Source of the DNA: Acidobacteriota bacterium
Lineage (GTDB): Bacteria > Acidobacteriota > Terriglobia > UBA7540
Length of the DNA: 45,294 nucleotides
Direction of reading: 5' to 3'
Assembly (NCBI GenBank): GCA_902812465.1
Contig: CADDZE010000031.1
Span: 1-45,294, forward strand
Made by a program: the position numbers and the translations under genes. Positions 9,568 to 18,752 of this stretch are shown piece by piece. The stretch's first letter is position 1. Every line of letters starts with the position of its first letter. Under the pieces are notes generated by a model. It was not told the DNA's origin, made no database searches, and saw nothing but the letters and a program-made list of their open reading frames with translations.

Positions 9568-11853
9568 CTAGTACTCCGCCTTCACTCGGACGTATTCCCT
9601 TGGCCCCAGCCGTATGGGTTGGGAAACCGGTGTACCGTCCGTGGTGAGTTTCAGGGTGCGTCCTTCCGCGGCGGGGATCGTGATCCGAGATGATCGTGGG
9701 CTGCCGGTTGGATTGAACAGGATGAAGTTGAGCTCCCGCGGCGGGAATAGACTGGCGTCAAAAATGTCCAGGAGATCCAGGTTCACTAGCATGAGTTCGC
9801 GATCGTCCACCGTTCCCAGCGCCTCAAACATCAAGTAGAGCCAGAGGACTTCGCCGGCGCCGTATATTTCCTTTCCCACGCTGCCGGTTTGCCCGCCGAG
9901 CTCGAGCGTGCCCAGGTTTTCATAAGGAATGAACAGACACTGCGACTGCTTACCGGACGCCCCGCTGCAGGACTCGAAGAAGTAGAAGTTGTTGCGTCGT
10001 TGCTGGTCCATGAACCGCAGCAGCCCCTCCACGACCAAACCGCGGCGCATAATGGCGGTCCAGGGCAGGATTGCTTCCACATTCTCCTTGAACGCCGGGT
10101 ACAGGATCGACGCGGCGGCTTGCGCCATGCCGCGAATGTCATGAGTCGTCTGGCTGGGGTCGCTGTACCAGTAGAACATCCGCAACTGCTCGTAAAGCAG
10201 GTAGCGCGCAATGGTGGGCAGGCCCAACTCCGCCGCGGCTAAGGCACCGAACGCCAGTTCCTGGGGTTCATGAAAGAGCTGGCTAGCGCGCACCGTCGCC
10301 ATCACTTCGACCGCGCGGCGAGCCTCTTCCCGGTACTTCGCCTCTCCGGTCAGGTGGTGGGCGATCAGTCCGGCCCAGGCGTACAACCCCCCGACGGCGT
10401 AGTTTGTGCCTGCTCCCTGTTGTTCGAGCGTATCGGTCCGGTAGTAGATGGGGAAGAGATAGCCGTAGCGCCGGGCTATCTTGATAGCGGTTTCGTAGGC
10501 GCTCAGAAAGTGGGTGACTAAGTTCCGAGAGCCTGAGAGTGCGCCAATAAGCGGATATTTGATCAGGCTGTTCTCGAATGGATACCAGGAGTCCGCTACT
10601 TCGTTCTCGGGCCGCAGAAAGTCATTACTGATGCTTTGCGCGTCGCCATGATAGAAGAGCGGCATGCTCGCGAGCAGGTGGCGGACGGTCTCCTGGAAGG
10701 CGGGATCTGGCTGCACTCGGAGGTAAAGCAGCGACGGCCAGAGGACATCCGTCATGGTCATGAGCTCAAAGTTCTGTCCCGTTTCGTGCCAGAGCTCGGA
10801 GGAGGCGCGCACGTACGCGCGCAGGCCCCAGTACCCATTCACCGTGATCAGCGAGGTGTCTCTCTGCTGAAGGTCATTCACGGTGCCGGCAGAGATTTGT
10901 TTCCAGCTTGTGGCACACGGTGGCCAATCAAGCTTCTCATCGAAGAGGGGAAGCAAGGCCTCCATCCACCGAGCCACGGCCTGCTGTTCATTCAGTAGGG
11001 TGCGCAGAGGGCGCTGCAAAAGCCAGTAAGTGAAGCCGACCTCGCCAGCAGGCAGAAGGTCGCCCGTCGCCTGATCCGCCACCAGGCCGACTCCGAGCGT
11101 CTGGTTGCCGTCCTTTTCCAGGCGGGCAACCATCGAGCAGCGGTAGGCGAGAAAGCGGGGAATATTCTGCAGCGACATCCATCCCATGCTGCTGATGTCG
11201 AAATACAGCATGGTTTCGACGCCGCGCGTAGCGTCGAGCAAGTAGACCGCAGGCAAGTCGTTCCCCCAGGCACCCAGAGAGTTCCGAGTGGGCTGCTCGA
11301 GCAGCACGCGTCTCCAGCTTGCTGACTGCCCCTCCATCATGGTCGAAGAGGAGCTGAGCCACACGATGATCTGCGGCTCGACTCCGGAGTCGTGCTGCAG
11401 GCACAGGGGCTGAGGCAGCTCGAGCCGAATCTGGAAGCGGAACCAAGGCTCGGCTTTGCTGATTTCGGCTCGCCACGCGTATTCCACTGACTTGCCGTCA
11501 CGGCCTCTCCCGTGGCCTTTGCCTTCGGCAGTGATCGCCGATTCTAGTCGCTCCTGCCGCACGACCTCGAGCCCAAAAGATGGACCCGTGATCCATGGAA
11601 CCTGCGGAAGCGTGGCCGCCGCCCATTTCCCAGCCTGCCGCACGAAGCTGCAAAATCCTGCAAGCCCGCTCAGATTGACAAACTCGACGCGCTGCTCAGG
11701 ACCTTCGATGGCCAGGGGCTCGAAATTAGAGCCCGCAGCAGCGTCACTGGCATTGGGTTCCGGCCGCCCAGCGTGCGCTACGAGCGCGCCGCTCGCGGCA
11801 CTGCGGACCAGTATTTGAACGAAGGCACGCCGATCCATTGGTCGCAAAATCAT
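9568..11853 (-). CDS. Tat-type secreted protein, possible (alpha/alpha)-barrel glycan-active enzyme
   Basis: The N-terminus carries a twin-arginine-like signal (MDRRAFVQILVRSAASGALV; an ATG at 11838 five codons downstream is an equally good start). Residues ~50-280 look like a beta-rich domain (WFRFQIRLELPQPLCL, ETMLYFDISSMGWMSL). Residues ~330-680 are predicted largely helical with many Trp and Tyr (NGYWGLRAYVRASSELW, ADSWYPFENSLIKYPL, FPIYYRTDTLEQQG), the style of six-hairpin glycosidase, lyase or epimerase toroids. The last ~80 residues again look like a small beta-sandwich (RELNFILFNPTGSPRS). That architecture, beta domain plus helical toroid plus C-terminal beta cap, is common in glycoside hydrolases and polysaccharide lyases, but I do not recognise a family or catalytic residues. 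It lies 232 bases downstream of an intact TBDR on the same strand, so it may act on that receptor's ligand. Confidence 0.7.
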   Translation of the reverse strand: MILRPMDRRAFVQILVRSAASGALVAHAGRPEPNASDAAAGSNFEPLAIEGPEQRVEFVNLSGLAGFCSFVRQAGKWAAATLPQVPWITGPSFGLEVVRQERLESAITAEGKGHGRGRDGKSVEYAWRAEISKAEPWFRFQIRLELPQPLCLQHDSGVEPQIIVWLSSSSTMMEGQSASWRRVLLEQPTRNSLGAWGNDLPAVYLLDATRGVETMLYFDISSMGWMSLQNIPRFLAYRCSMVARLEKDGNQTLGVGLVADQATGDLLPAGEVGFTYWLLQRPLRTLLNEQQAVARWMEALLPLFDEKLDWPPCATSWKQISAGTVNDLQQRDTSLITVNGYWGLRAYVRASSELWHETGQNFELMTMTDVLWPSLLYLRVQPDPAFQETVRHLLASMPLFYHGDAQSISNDFLRPENEVADSWYPFENSLIKYPLIGALSGSRNLVTHFLSAYETAIKIARRYGYLFPIYYRTDTLEQQGAGTNYAVGGLYAWAGLIAHHLTGEAKYREEARRAVEVMATVRASQLFHEPQELAFGALAAAELGLPTIARYLLYEQLRMFYWYSDPSQTTHDIRGMAQAAASILYPAFKENVEAILPWTAIMRRGLVVEGLLRFMDQQRRNNFYFFESCSGASGKQSQCLFIPYENLGTLELGGQTGSVGKEIYGAGEVLWLYLMFEALGTVDDRELMLVNLDLLDIFDASLFPPRELNFILFNPTGSPRSSRITIPAAEGRTLKLTTDGTPVSQPIRLGPREYVRVKAEY

Positions 11854-12018
11854 ACGACGAGCAAGGGGCTAGGGAGTACCGACAAGTTGAGCGTGTGCAC
11901 GGGTATAACCACCCCGGGCCGGCCGTCAGCTTTACCGTTCGCCCACGCAGAGCAGGCTTTGCTGTGGCGCACCGGAGCAAACTCAGAAAAAGATGGCGGG
12001 GTGGCCGAAGAACAATAA

Positions 12019-12036
12019 TCGGGCTGCACGGCCCGA
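12019..12036 (-). terminator. Rho-independent terminator of the minus-strand TBDR
   Basis: Read on the minus strand, TCGGGC-CGTGCA-GCCCGA is a 6-bp GC-rich stem with a six-base loop followed by TTATTGTTCTT. It lies 50 bases after the stop codon of the receptor, and would separate it from the downstream Tat-secreted gene. Confidence 0.55.
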
Positions 12037-12085
12037 TAGCTCCGGGGAACCCGAAGGTAGTCTCTGCGGAGGACAGCGTAAGCCG

Positions 12086-15000
12086 TCAGTAGCTGATCTT
12101 CAAGCCGAATTGAATAGTTCGCGGACCACTCGCACTTGTCACAGCGCCAAACCCGCAAGAAAAGGGGCCAGGACACCCTGGCGACCCCACTGGCTGGAAG
12201 GGGGTTCCAAGGGGAGTGGCAAAAGCTCCGTTCGGCGCTTGGTAAATGTGCCGGTTGAACAGATTGAAGAATTCCGCTCGGAAATCCAGCCTGGCGTTTT
12301 CACCGAGCAGGCGTGTCCGCTTCTCGATGACAAAGTCTTCATTGCGGCCTCCCCAAGTACGGGCGTGGTCGAGGGCACGCGGCTCGTCGCCGAAGGTGAA
12401 GGGGGCGGGCACTGCAAACGCTGCCGCATTGAAGAAGGGTGTCTCAGCCGGCTGGAAGCTGCCACTCTTGTTGGTCTGCGGGACACCGGGAATCACATTG
12501 ACGCGGGCGCCCGCACCGGCGACCTGGCATCCGCCAAATAGCACGCCTCCGGCCGTGCCGCTGCACGAGGAATAGACGGCGGTTGGGACACCCGAGCTAT
12601 AGGTCAGGATGCCGCCGACGGACCAGCCTCCCACCACGCGGTCGAGCGCACTCGTCTGGTTCAGGTAGCGCTTACCGTGGCCCACCGGCAGCTCGTAGAA
12701 GAAGCTCGTCACCAGGCTCTGAGGTGTGTCCAGCTGGCTGACGGCCTTTTCCGCCCGCCGGTTGTACGAGTTCTGACCAATAAAGCCACCGGTTCCGGTA
12801 AAGCCGGACACACCAGGGCCCAGGGAATCGGCGTCAGTGATGTTCTTCGAAATCGTATAGGAGACGAGCATGCTGAGGCCGGCACTGAAGCGCTTGGTGA
12901 CCCGGGCCTGCATCGAGTGATAGGTCGAGTTGCCGGTGCGGTCTGGACCAAACGACTGATCCTCGCCGTTGAAGTTGCCGTACATCGGGAAGGGGCGCAG
13001 GGCCTGGGCAATTGTAGCCCCGCCGCCCCACAAAGTGGCGAAGCTGGGGAACGGCACCTTGACTCCCGCGGCGATGGCATTGGGACAGGCGCCGTCGGAG
13101 AGGCAACTAACGTTCATGCCCAGCTCGCTGCCGAGCGCCAACCAGCGTGGGTCCACCTGGTTGGTGAGGATGTTGTACGCCGGCAGATGCGTGCCTTTCG
13201 ACCCCACGTAGGCCACGTCCGCGAGCAGATTGGCGGCCACTTGACGCTGTACGTCCAAGTTCCAGGACTGAATGTCGCCAGGCCGCCCAGAGTTGGCGGG
13301 CGCCACAATCACACCCCCATTACCGTTCTGGCCATCGGGCGTGAAGGGTCCGGATGGCGGCAGGATGTGAGGCACTCCCTGGTCGATCTGGATAGGGCTG
13401 GAGAAATTTTCTTTGTTGAAGAAGCCCAGGCCGTCCTGGTCGGCGAAGGAAGGCTCCTTCAGCGGCTCGTAGAAGATACCGTAGCCGCCACGCAGGACCG
13501 TCTTCTCGTCCACCCGGTAGGCAAAGCCCAGACGCGGGCCGAAGGCATGAGTGAAGACATCTTGAGGCCGCTTCTTCCCGTTGCGTCCCGGTCCCTTGCC
13601 GAAATAGGTGTAAGCTCCGGGAAGGTTGCCGGCGCCTGGGTTGGGCAGCGAGGGATCAACCACGGAGAACCGGTCGAACGCCTCGGTGGCGGGGATATCG
13701 TAGTCGTAGCGCAAACCGTAGTTGAGGGTCAGCCTGGGAGTGAGCTTGTAGGAGTCTTGGGCGTAGAAGGCGAAGTCCTTATAGCGCACGCCGCTGAAGG
13801 CACCATAATTCAGAGTGGTCGTGTCAACGAGCCCGAAGAGCGCGCTGGCGATAGCGTTACCTCCCACCCCGCTGGCTGTGCCGGTTGAACTCGTTTCCGG
13901 GCTGTTGAAATCAAATTCGCCGGCGGACTGGGTGAGGCGGCGAACATTGAACTGAAGGGCGCGGAGCTCGCCTCCGAACTTCAGGTTGTGCTTCCCCCGC
14001 ACCCAACTCACAGCGTCGGCGAATTGGAAGACATTGTCCGCGAACTGGGAGTCGCCGCAATTGTTGAGCACGGAGTCGTAGGGCGTGCCATGGAACTTAA
14101 TGCACGGGAAAGTGGTATTCTGCACTCCCGTCAGTCCGAGCTTAGAGGGCCAGTTCTGGCCAATCCCATTGGAGAGTTCGCCGCGCCACCTCCGGCTGAA
14201 GCCCATCAGGAAGTGGTTCAAGACAGAGGGCGTGAAGGTGTAGTCGTCACTGAAGCGCGCGTAGCGGGTGTTTTGCGGCGTTTGCCCGCCAAAGATGGGG
14301 CCCAAGGATACGATGGACTGGTTGTTGGTGTTGTCGTAGTCGAGGCCTGCCGAGATGCGCTGCCTGTCGGAGACGTTCTGGTCCACCTTGATATCAAAGA
14401 GGTTGGCGATGGTCTGCGAGGTCTGTCTTTGGAACACGTTGTTGGTCAGACCGCCGTTGGTTGGGGGCAACAGAGCAAAAACCTTGCTCATCACCGAGCT
14501 TGGCTTGAAATTCGGATCATTGGATAACGTGTTCTGCGGAATTGGCGCGTGGGTAACCGGATCATAGATCTGCTGGTTCGGGTCGTTGCAGAAACCGGCC
14601 GCGTTGAAGCCGGCGGTGCAAAGGGCAGAAAGGTTTCCCTGGCGGAAGGCTTCGTTGGGAAAACTTTGCGCTCCGCTGCTCCCGGTGTGGAAGCGGAACC
14701 CCTCGTAGTCGAACATGAAGAACGTCTTATCCTTACCGTTATAAATCTTGGGTAGCCAGACGGGGCCTGAGACGAGGAAGCCAAAGTCATTCTGGATGTC
14801 CAGGTTCTTGGGCACGCCGGCGGTGTTGTTGTTCCAGCTGTTGGCGTCGAGTGCGCCGTTGCGGAGGAAATCGTAGGCGTCGGCGTGAAACTGGTTGGTG
14901 CCGGATTTCATCGTCAGGCTGACGATGGCATCGCCGGATTGCCCGTATTCGGCCGAGAAATTGCTCTGGAGCGTCTTGAACTCCTGAATCGCTTCTGGGG

Positions 15001-15637
15001 AGACCCCCTTGTTCTGCTGCGTGTTGGGACTGACCAGCGAGATCGAGACGCCGTCCACCAGGATGTCCGTGCCACCCTCCTGACCGCCGTTCAACTTGTA
15101 GTCATCGGTACTGTTGGAGGCCGGATTGTTGGCAACATTTCCTACGAACCCCGGCACCAAAGTGATGAACTGCACAGGGTTCCGAATGGTACCGGAAACC
15201 TCGAGAGGCAGATTATCAACCAGCGCGTTTTGGACCGTCGTGCCCACGTCGGAAGTTGTAGGCTGAAGCTGGAGGGCATTGGCGGCCACCGTGACCGTCT
15301 CTGAGACGGAGCCTAAAGTCAGCTTGATATCCAGGTGAGTGGCAGTCGCCGTGCTCACGGTCACGCCGGTTTGCTCATACTTCTTGAACCCCGAGCTATC
15401 GGCTACCACCGAATAGGTTCCGGGTGGTAGATTGGCGATTGAGTATAACCCGGCATCCGTCGCCTTGACACTCACGCTCAAACCGGTGTCCACGTTACGG
15501 GCCGTTACCGTCGCGCCGGGGACAGCCGCACCGGTAGGGTCGGTGACCATGCCCTCGATGGATCCATTAGTGGTCTGGCTCGCAAGATAGGAAGCGAAGG
15601 AAATTGCGGCGAGTAACGCCAAGAGTCGCTTCTTCAT
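12086..15637 (-). CDS. TonB-dependent receptor, Oar-like with N-terminal carboxypeptidase-regulatory-like domain (1183 aa)
   Basis: An outer-membrane receptor of the type thought to import large or scarce ligands using TonB-ExbBD energy. The ATG follows GGGGAGGG at about eight bases. Residues 1-20 are a signal peptide (LLALLAAISFASYLAS). Residues ~24-115 form the carboxypeptidase-regulatory-like beta-sandwich (GSIEGMVTDPTGAAVPGA, YSIANLPPGTYSVVA). Residues ~120-260 are the plug (DILVDGVSISLV, AIVSLTMKSGTNQFHADAY). The remainder is the barrel with typical segments (FMFDYEGFRF, LTLNYGLRYDYDIPA, RLGFAYRVDEKTVLRGGYG), ending IQFGLKISY with C-terminal Tyr. It is intact, unlike two relatives in this window. 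A regulator with a membrane span is encoded divergently, and a Tat-exported protein lies downstream. The ligand cannot be read from sequence. Confidence 0.93.
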   Translation of the reverse strand: MKKRLLALLAAISFASYLASQTTNGSIEGMVTDPTGAAVPGATVTARNVDTGLSVSVKATDAGLYSIANLPPGTYSVVADSSGFKKYEQTGVTVSTATATHLDIKLTLGSVSETVTVAANALQLQPTTSDVGTTVQNALVDNLPLEVSGTIRNPVQFITLVPGFVGNVANNPASNSTDDYKLNGGQEGGTDILVDGVSISLVSPNTQQNKGVSPEAIQEFKTLQSNFSAEYGQSGDAIVSLTMKSGTNQFHADAYDFLRNGALDANSWNNNTAGVPKNLDIQNDFGFLVSGPVWLPKIYNGKDKTFFMFDYEGFRFHTGSSGAQSFPNEAFRQGNLSALCTAGFNAAGFCNDPNQQIYDPVTHAPIPQNTLSNDPNFKPSSVMSKVFALLPPTNGGLTNNVFQRQTSQTIANLFDIKVDQNVSDRQRISAGLDYDNTNNQSIVSLGPIFGGQTPQNTRYARFSDDYTFTPSVLNHFLMGFSRRWRGELSNGIGQNWPSKLGLTGVQNTTFPCIKFHGTPYDSVLNNCGDSQFADNVFQFADAVSWVRGKHNLKFGGELRALQFNVRRLTQSAGEFDFNSPETSSTGTASGVGGNAIASALFGLVDTTTLNYGAFSGVRYKDFAFYAQDSYKLTPRLTLNYGLRYDYDIPATEAFDRFSVVDPSLPNPGAGNLPGAYTYFGKGPGRNGKKRPQDVFTHAFGPRLGFAYRVDEKTVLRGGYGIFYEPLKEPSFADQDGLGFFNKENFSSPIQIDQGVPHILPPSGPFTPDGQNGNGGVIVAPANSGRPGDIQSWNLDVQRQVAANLLADVAYVGSKGTHLPAYNILTNQVDPRWLALGSELGMNVSCLSDGACPNAIAAGVKVPFPSFATLWGGGATIAQALRPFPMYGNFNGEDQSFGPDRTGNSTYHSMQARVTKRFSAGLSMLVSYTISKNITDADSLGPGVSGFTGTGGFIGQNSYNRRAEKAVSQLDTPQSLVTSFFYELPVGHGKRYLNQTSALDRVVGGWSVGGILTYSSGVPTAVYSSCSGTAGGVLFGGCQVAGAGARVNVIPGVPQTNKSGSFQPAETPFFNAAAFAVPAPFTFGDEPRALDHARTWGGRNEDFVIEKRTRLLGENARLDFRAEFFNLFNRHIYQAPNGAFATPLGTPFQPVGSPGCPGPFSCGFGAVTSASGPRTIQFGLKISY

Positions 15638-15769
15638 CCAGAACCCTCCCCACCCGAATCACCCGACGGCCTTGGGTCTGATACGCGGAAAATGTAGTCG
15701 TGCGTTCTCTGAACGGCCACTCTTTTATCCGCACCGCGCCAGCAGCAAAAGGGATTTACAGGTGAACAT

Positions 15770-15785
15770 CATGGTTAATTCCATG
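15770..15785. promoter_or_regulatory. Inverted repeat in a divergent promoter region, candidate operator
   Basis: CATGG-TTAATT-CCATG has perfect 5-bp arms around an AT-rich centre, midway between the start of the TBDR (minus) and the regulator (plus). The location fits a binding site for the adjacent regulator, but short inverted repeats occur by chance. Confidence 0.3.
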
Positions 15786-15906
15786 TTAAGTCGGCGCAAA
15801 CACGCCTCTCCGCGCAGGCCGTTGAAGGGTAGATTGGCCCGGAGAGAGGGAGCGAGTGCATAGGAGTGATTTCAAGCCGGGACTAATGATAAGAAAGTCT
15901 CACCTG

Positions 15907-15915
15907 TGGTATCCT
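15907..15915 (+). promoter_or_regulatory. Extended -10 promoter of the regulator-TPR operon
   Basis: TGGTATCCT (TG-n-TATnnT) lies 84 bases before ATG 16000. It falls inside the longer open frame that starts at 15856, which supports the shorter gene model. Confidence 0.35.
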
Positions 15916-15999
15916 TGCTCAAGTCTACTCGGGGGTTACAGCCTATTTAAGGTCCGCTGGCAGGCTGCGGCGCAGGAAGCGGAGTGTGAGGCTCGAGCA

Positions 16000-17301
16000 A
16001 TGGCCCGTCTGCAGGAGCAGATTCCTCCGATACAACTGGCCGAAGACGCGCGCTGGCAGTTGGTGGAGCGGATTGTGGCCAGCCCGCCTTTCCAGAAGTC
16101 CGCTCGCCTTCGCGAACTACTGCTTTACGTCACCGAGCAGACCCTGTTGGGTCACGCTAACGAACTCAGTGAACAGAAGATAGGGTGTGCGGTCTTCCGA
16201 AAGCCGCCAGACTACAGCCCGCTGGAAGACAGCTCGGTCCGGGTGCATTTCCGGCAATTGCGGCTGCGGCTGCACGAGTACTTCGATTCGGTGGGCACGG
16301 CCGAGCCGTTGATCGTGGAGATACCGAAGGGAGCATACGTGCCCGAGTTTCGGCCAGCCCACCCTGCAGCCGTTCAATCGGGCGCGTCCTCCGCCGAAGC
16401 GCGGCAAGCTGGCTGGCGGGTACAAGAAGCCCTGCCGCGGGCCCTGTGCCTGGTTTTGGCCGCAGCTTGCGCCGTGCTTGCCTGGCAATGGCATGCCGCT
16501 TCGAAAGCGCCTGCTCCCCCTTCAGTTTCGCTCCCGCCTTGGCCGGTCTCCGAGGTTTTTGACTCCCAGCATCGCACGACGATCGTCGTGGCGGACGCCA
16601 ACTATGGGATGCTGCGGATCATGGCGCAAAAGCCCGGTTCGCTGGAGGAGTACCTGCGAGCTGATTTTCCCGCTGCCTTCTCTCCCCGAGCGCTGTCCAC
16701 CCAATCGGCGCGGATTATGAAGTACATCTCGGACTCCCTGCTGACTTCCTATGCCGACGCCGCCACTGCTGCCTCCCTCGTGGCGATGGCCGGTCCGTTT
16801 ACAGATAAAGTGGTGGTCCGATCGGCCCGCGACCTGCGCTTGCGCGATCTGGACACCGGAAATTTCATCCTGCTGGGCAGCCCGGCATCCAATCCCTGGG
16901 TGGAGTTGTTTCAGGACCGCTTGAACTTCCAGGAGCAGGAGGGACGGGTGGGCGAGGGTCCCAAGGTCTTCGTGAACAAGCGTCCTCGTCCCGGCGAGCA
17001 AAAGACCTATGAAGGGCTGCGCTGGACAGGTACAGCGGGCACCGATTACGCGGATATCGCCTTGCTGCCGAACCCACAGCATGATGGCTACGTCCTGATC
17101 CTGCAGGGGCTGCAACAGGAAGGTACTGAGGCGGCCGGGCTGTTTCTGAGTGATCCCGAAAGCCGGAACAAGCTTCGGAACGCCCTGGGAGTGAGTGCAG
17201 ACTCGGCGGCGAAAACGGCCTTTGAGGTGCTGATTCGGACGGCCGCGGTAGACGGCGCGCCCAGTTCGGGGACCATGGTCGCAACCCGTTTGCTTCACTA
17301 G
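16000..17301 (+). CDS. Membrane-anchored regulator with N-terminal DNA-binding-like domain and periplasmic sensor domain
   Basis: The 433-residue protein from ATG 16000 has three parts. Residues ~15-117 are a helical domain of a type I associate with acidobacterial regulators (ERIVASPPFQKSARLRELLL, SEQKIGCAVFRKPPDYSPLE, SSVRVHFRQLRLRLHEYF, IPKGAYVPEF), which resembles a DNA-binding module. Residues ~147-163 form one membrane span (ALCLVLAAACAVLAW). The C-terminal ~265 residues would be outside the cytoplasm and include VVADANYGMLRIM and FILLGSPASNPWVELFQDRL. The layout is that of ToxR/CadC-type one-component membrane regulators. An upstream in-frame ATG at 15856 gives an implausible extension overlapping a promoter-like box. 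The gene is divergent from an intact TBDR and only eight bases from a TPR gene, so I infer control of that receptor. DNA binding is inferred, not shown. Confidence 0.7.
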   Translation: MARLQEQIPPIQLAEDARWQLVERIVASPPFQKSARLRELLLYVTEQTLLGHANELSEQKIGCAVFRKPPDYSPLEDSSVRVHFRQLRLRLHEYFDSVGTAEPLIVEIPKGAYVPEFRPAHPAAVQSGASSAEARQAGWRVQEALPRALCLVLAAACAVLAWQWHAASKAPAPPSVSLPPWPVSEVFDSQHRTTIVVADANYGMLRIMAQKPGSLEEYLRADFPAAFSPRALSTQSARIMKYISDSLLTSYADAATAASLVAMAGPFTDKVVVRSARDLRLRDLDTGNFILLGSPASNPWVELFQDRLNFQEQEGRVGEGPKVFVNKRPRPGEQKTYEGLRWTGTAGTDYADIALLPNPQHDGYVLILQGLQQEGTEAAGLFLSDPESRNKLRNALGVSADSAAKTAFEVLIRTAAVDGAPSSGTMVATRLLH

Positions 17302-17309
17302 GAGGTTGG

Positions 17310-18491
17310 ATGGTGCCCGTTTATCTTCGCCCGCTTCGTTTTGGTGTGTCGGGGCTCGCTGCAGCGGTTTGCGTGGCCATTTCTGCCGGCAAGATGGCTG
17401 CTCTATCGTGCGGGCGGGCACCGGAGGCGTCACGCGTTGCGGATCTATTGAGGCAAGCGCGCGCTTACGAAACACAGCAAGATTACGCGAAGGCCGAGCA
17501 GGTTTACCGGCAGGCCCGGGAGATCGAACCGGACAACCCGGAAATTCTCAAGCGCGCCGCTGTGCTCTACCAGACGGAACTCAAGTTCCATGAGTCCATC
17601 GATCTGCTGCAGCGGGCTCTCCAATACGCGCCGCGGTATCCCGAGGCGAATTTCTTTCTGGGCGTTTCGTACTTAGGACTCAACGATTTGTCCCATGCCA
17701 TTGAAGCCTTCCGTAAGGAACTGGAGAATGCCCATCCGCACCCGCGCTGCCGCTACTATCTAGGCGTGGCGCTCGAGTCGGCGGGTCGGGAGCAGGAGGC
17801 GCTGGCCGAGTTCACGCGCGCCGCTGCCGATAATCCCAAGGACGCTGACTCGCTCTACGAGCTGGCCTTAATTCACAAGAACGCGTCGCTCAAGGCGATC
17901 GACCAGCTGCGCGCTCTCGATCCCGATTCCTTTCAGCTTCACCGCCTTATGGGTGAAATCTACGCGGACGACGAGCGCTACGGCGAAGCGGTCAGCGAGT
18001 ATCAGGCCGCGCTTGCCAAGCGGCCCGACGACCCCAGCGTTCACTATGCCCTAGGCGTCGCCTATTGGGCGGAGAACCAGTTCAGCGCCGCCCGCCGGGA
18101 GTTCGCTTCCGCGCTGGCGCGCGACCCGAACAATGCCCTCATCAAGCTCTACCTCGGCGACATCGCTGTGCGCGAGCATCGCTTCGACCAGGCTCTGCCG
18201 TATCTCCAGGCTGCCGCTGCCGCTCAGCCTGGCATGAGCGCGGTGCACCTTCTCCTAGGCCGATGCTACCAGGCGGCCCACGATCCGGTCCGCGCCCAGC
18301 AGGAGTTCCAGCGCGCCGCCCAGCTTGATCCCACTGATCCGCAGCCTCATTATCTGTTGGCCCAGACCTACCGCGAGCTTCATCAGCCCCAGCAAAGCGA
18401 CCGCGAACTGGCTCAGTTCGAAGCGCTTTCCAAGGCCAGCAAAGACCGAAAAGCCTCTGCCGCCGGACGGATGGGCCGCATCTCGGAATAG
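17310..18491 (+). CDS. Secreted TPR-repeat protein (393 aa) in an operon with the membrane regulator
   Basis: ATG 17310 is preceded by AGGAGG at five bases (TAGGAGGTTGGATG) and lies eight bases after the regulator stop, so the two are cotranscribed. A hydrophobic N-terminus (GVSGLAAAVCVAISAG) suggests export; a Cys at residue 34 (ALSCG) could be a lipidation site but the lipobox is poor. From residue ~42 the whole protein is TPR repeats, about nine in number (ARAYETQQDYAKAEQVYRQA, PEANFFLGVSYLGLNDLSHA, PSVHYALGVAYWAENQFSAA). The segment around FQLHRLMGEIYADDERY...LGVAYW parallels the TPR protein at 7464. A clear terminator follows. Its likely role is as a periplasmic adaptor of the sensor or of the TBDR encoded across the divergent promoter. 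Confidence 0.88.
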   Translation: MVPVYLRPLRFGVSGLAAAVCVAISAGKMAALSCGRAPEASRVADLLRQARAYETQQDYAKAEQVYRQAREIEPDNPEILKRAAVLYQTELKFHESIDLLQRALQYAPRYPEANFFLGVSYLGLNDLSHAIEAFRKELENAHPHPRCRYYLGVALESAGREQEALAEFTRAAADNPKDADSLYELALIHKNASLKAIDQLRALDPDSFQLHRLMGEIYADDERYGEAVSEYQAALAKRPDDPSVHYALGVAYWAENQFSAARREFASALARDPNNALIKLYLGDIAVREHRFDQALPYLQAAAAAQPGMSAVHLLLGRCYQAAHDPVRAQQEFQRAAQLDPTDPQPHYLLAQTYRELHQPQQSDRELAQFEALSKASKDRKASAAGRMGRISE

Positions 18492-18511
18492 CGCGCGCCT
18501 CCGCATTCGAG

Positions 18512-18540
18512 GAACGCTTGGGTTTGGCAAGCGTTCTTTG
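18512..18540 (+). terminator. Rho-independent terminator after the regulator-TPR operon
   Basis: GAACGCTTG (18512-18520) and CAAGCGTTC (18528-18536) make a perfect 9-bp stem with a seven-base loop, followed by TTTG. It is 20 bases after the stop codon at 18491 and precedes a convergent gene. Confidence 0.7.
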
Positions 18541-18752
18541 TGCCCGGGCCAGCCTTGTCTTTTCAATCACATATCCGGTTCGTTTCGTCAAATAACCGGT
18601 GTGCGAGGGGTGCGCCGCGCGCTGGGATCCCCTTGGCAGACTCAAACGAAGTCGACAACGTTGACACTCTGGACTTTGTACACTCCGCTTACGATGTCGA
18701 CGGCTGGTGCGAACCGAGCATCCAACGGCCGCACGGAGTCAGCCGTGAAGCG

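Noticed and set aside
12677-13888. Long open frame (403 aa) on the plus strand inside the TBDR at 12086
   Set aside because: It is a shadow of the receptor coding frame in GC-rich DNA; the composition (many Val, Gly, Arg, His) and lack of motifs do not suggest a protein.
15856-15999. Upstream start of the membrane regulator
   Set aside because: It overlaps a promoter-like box and adds about 48 residues without family resemblance; ATG 16000 is preferred.
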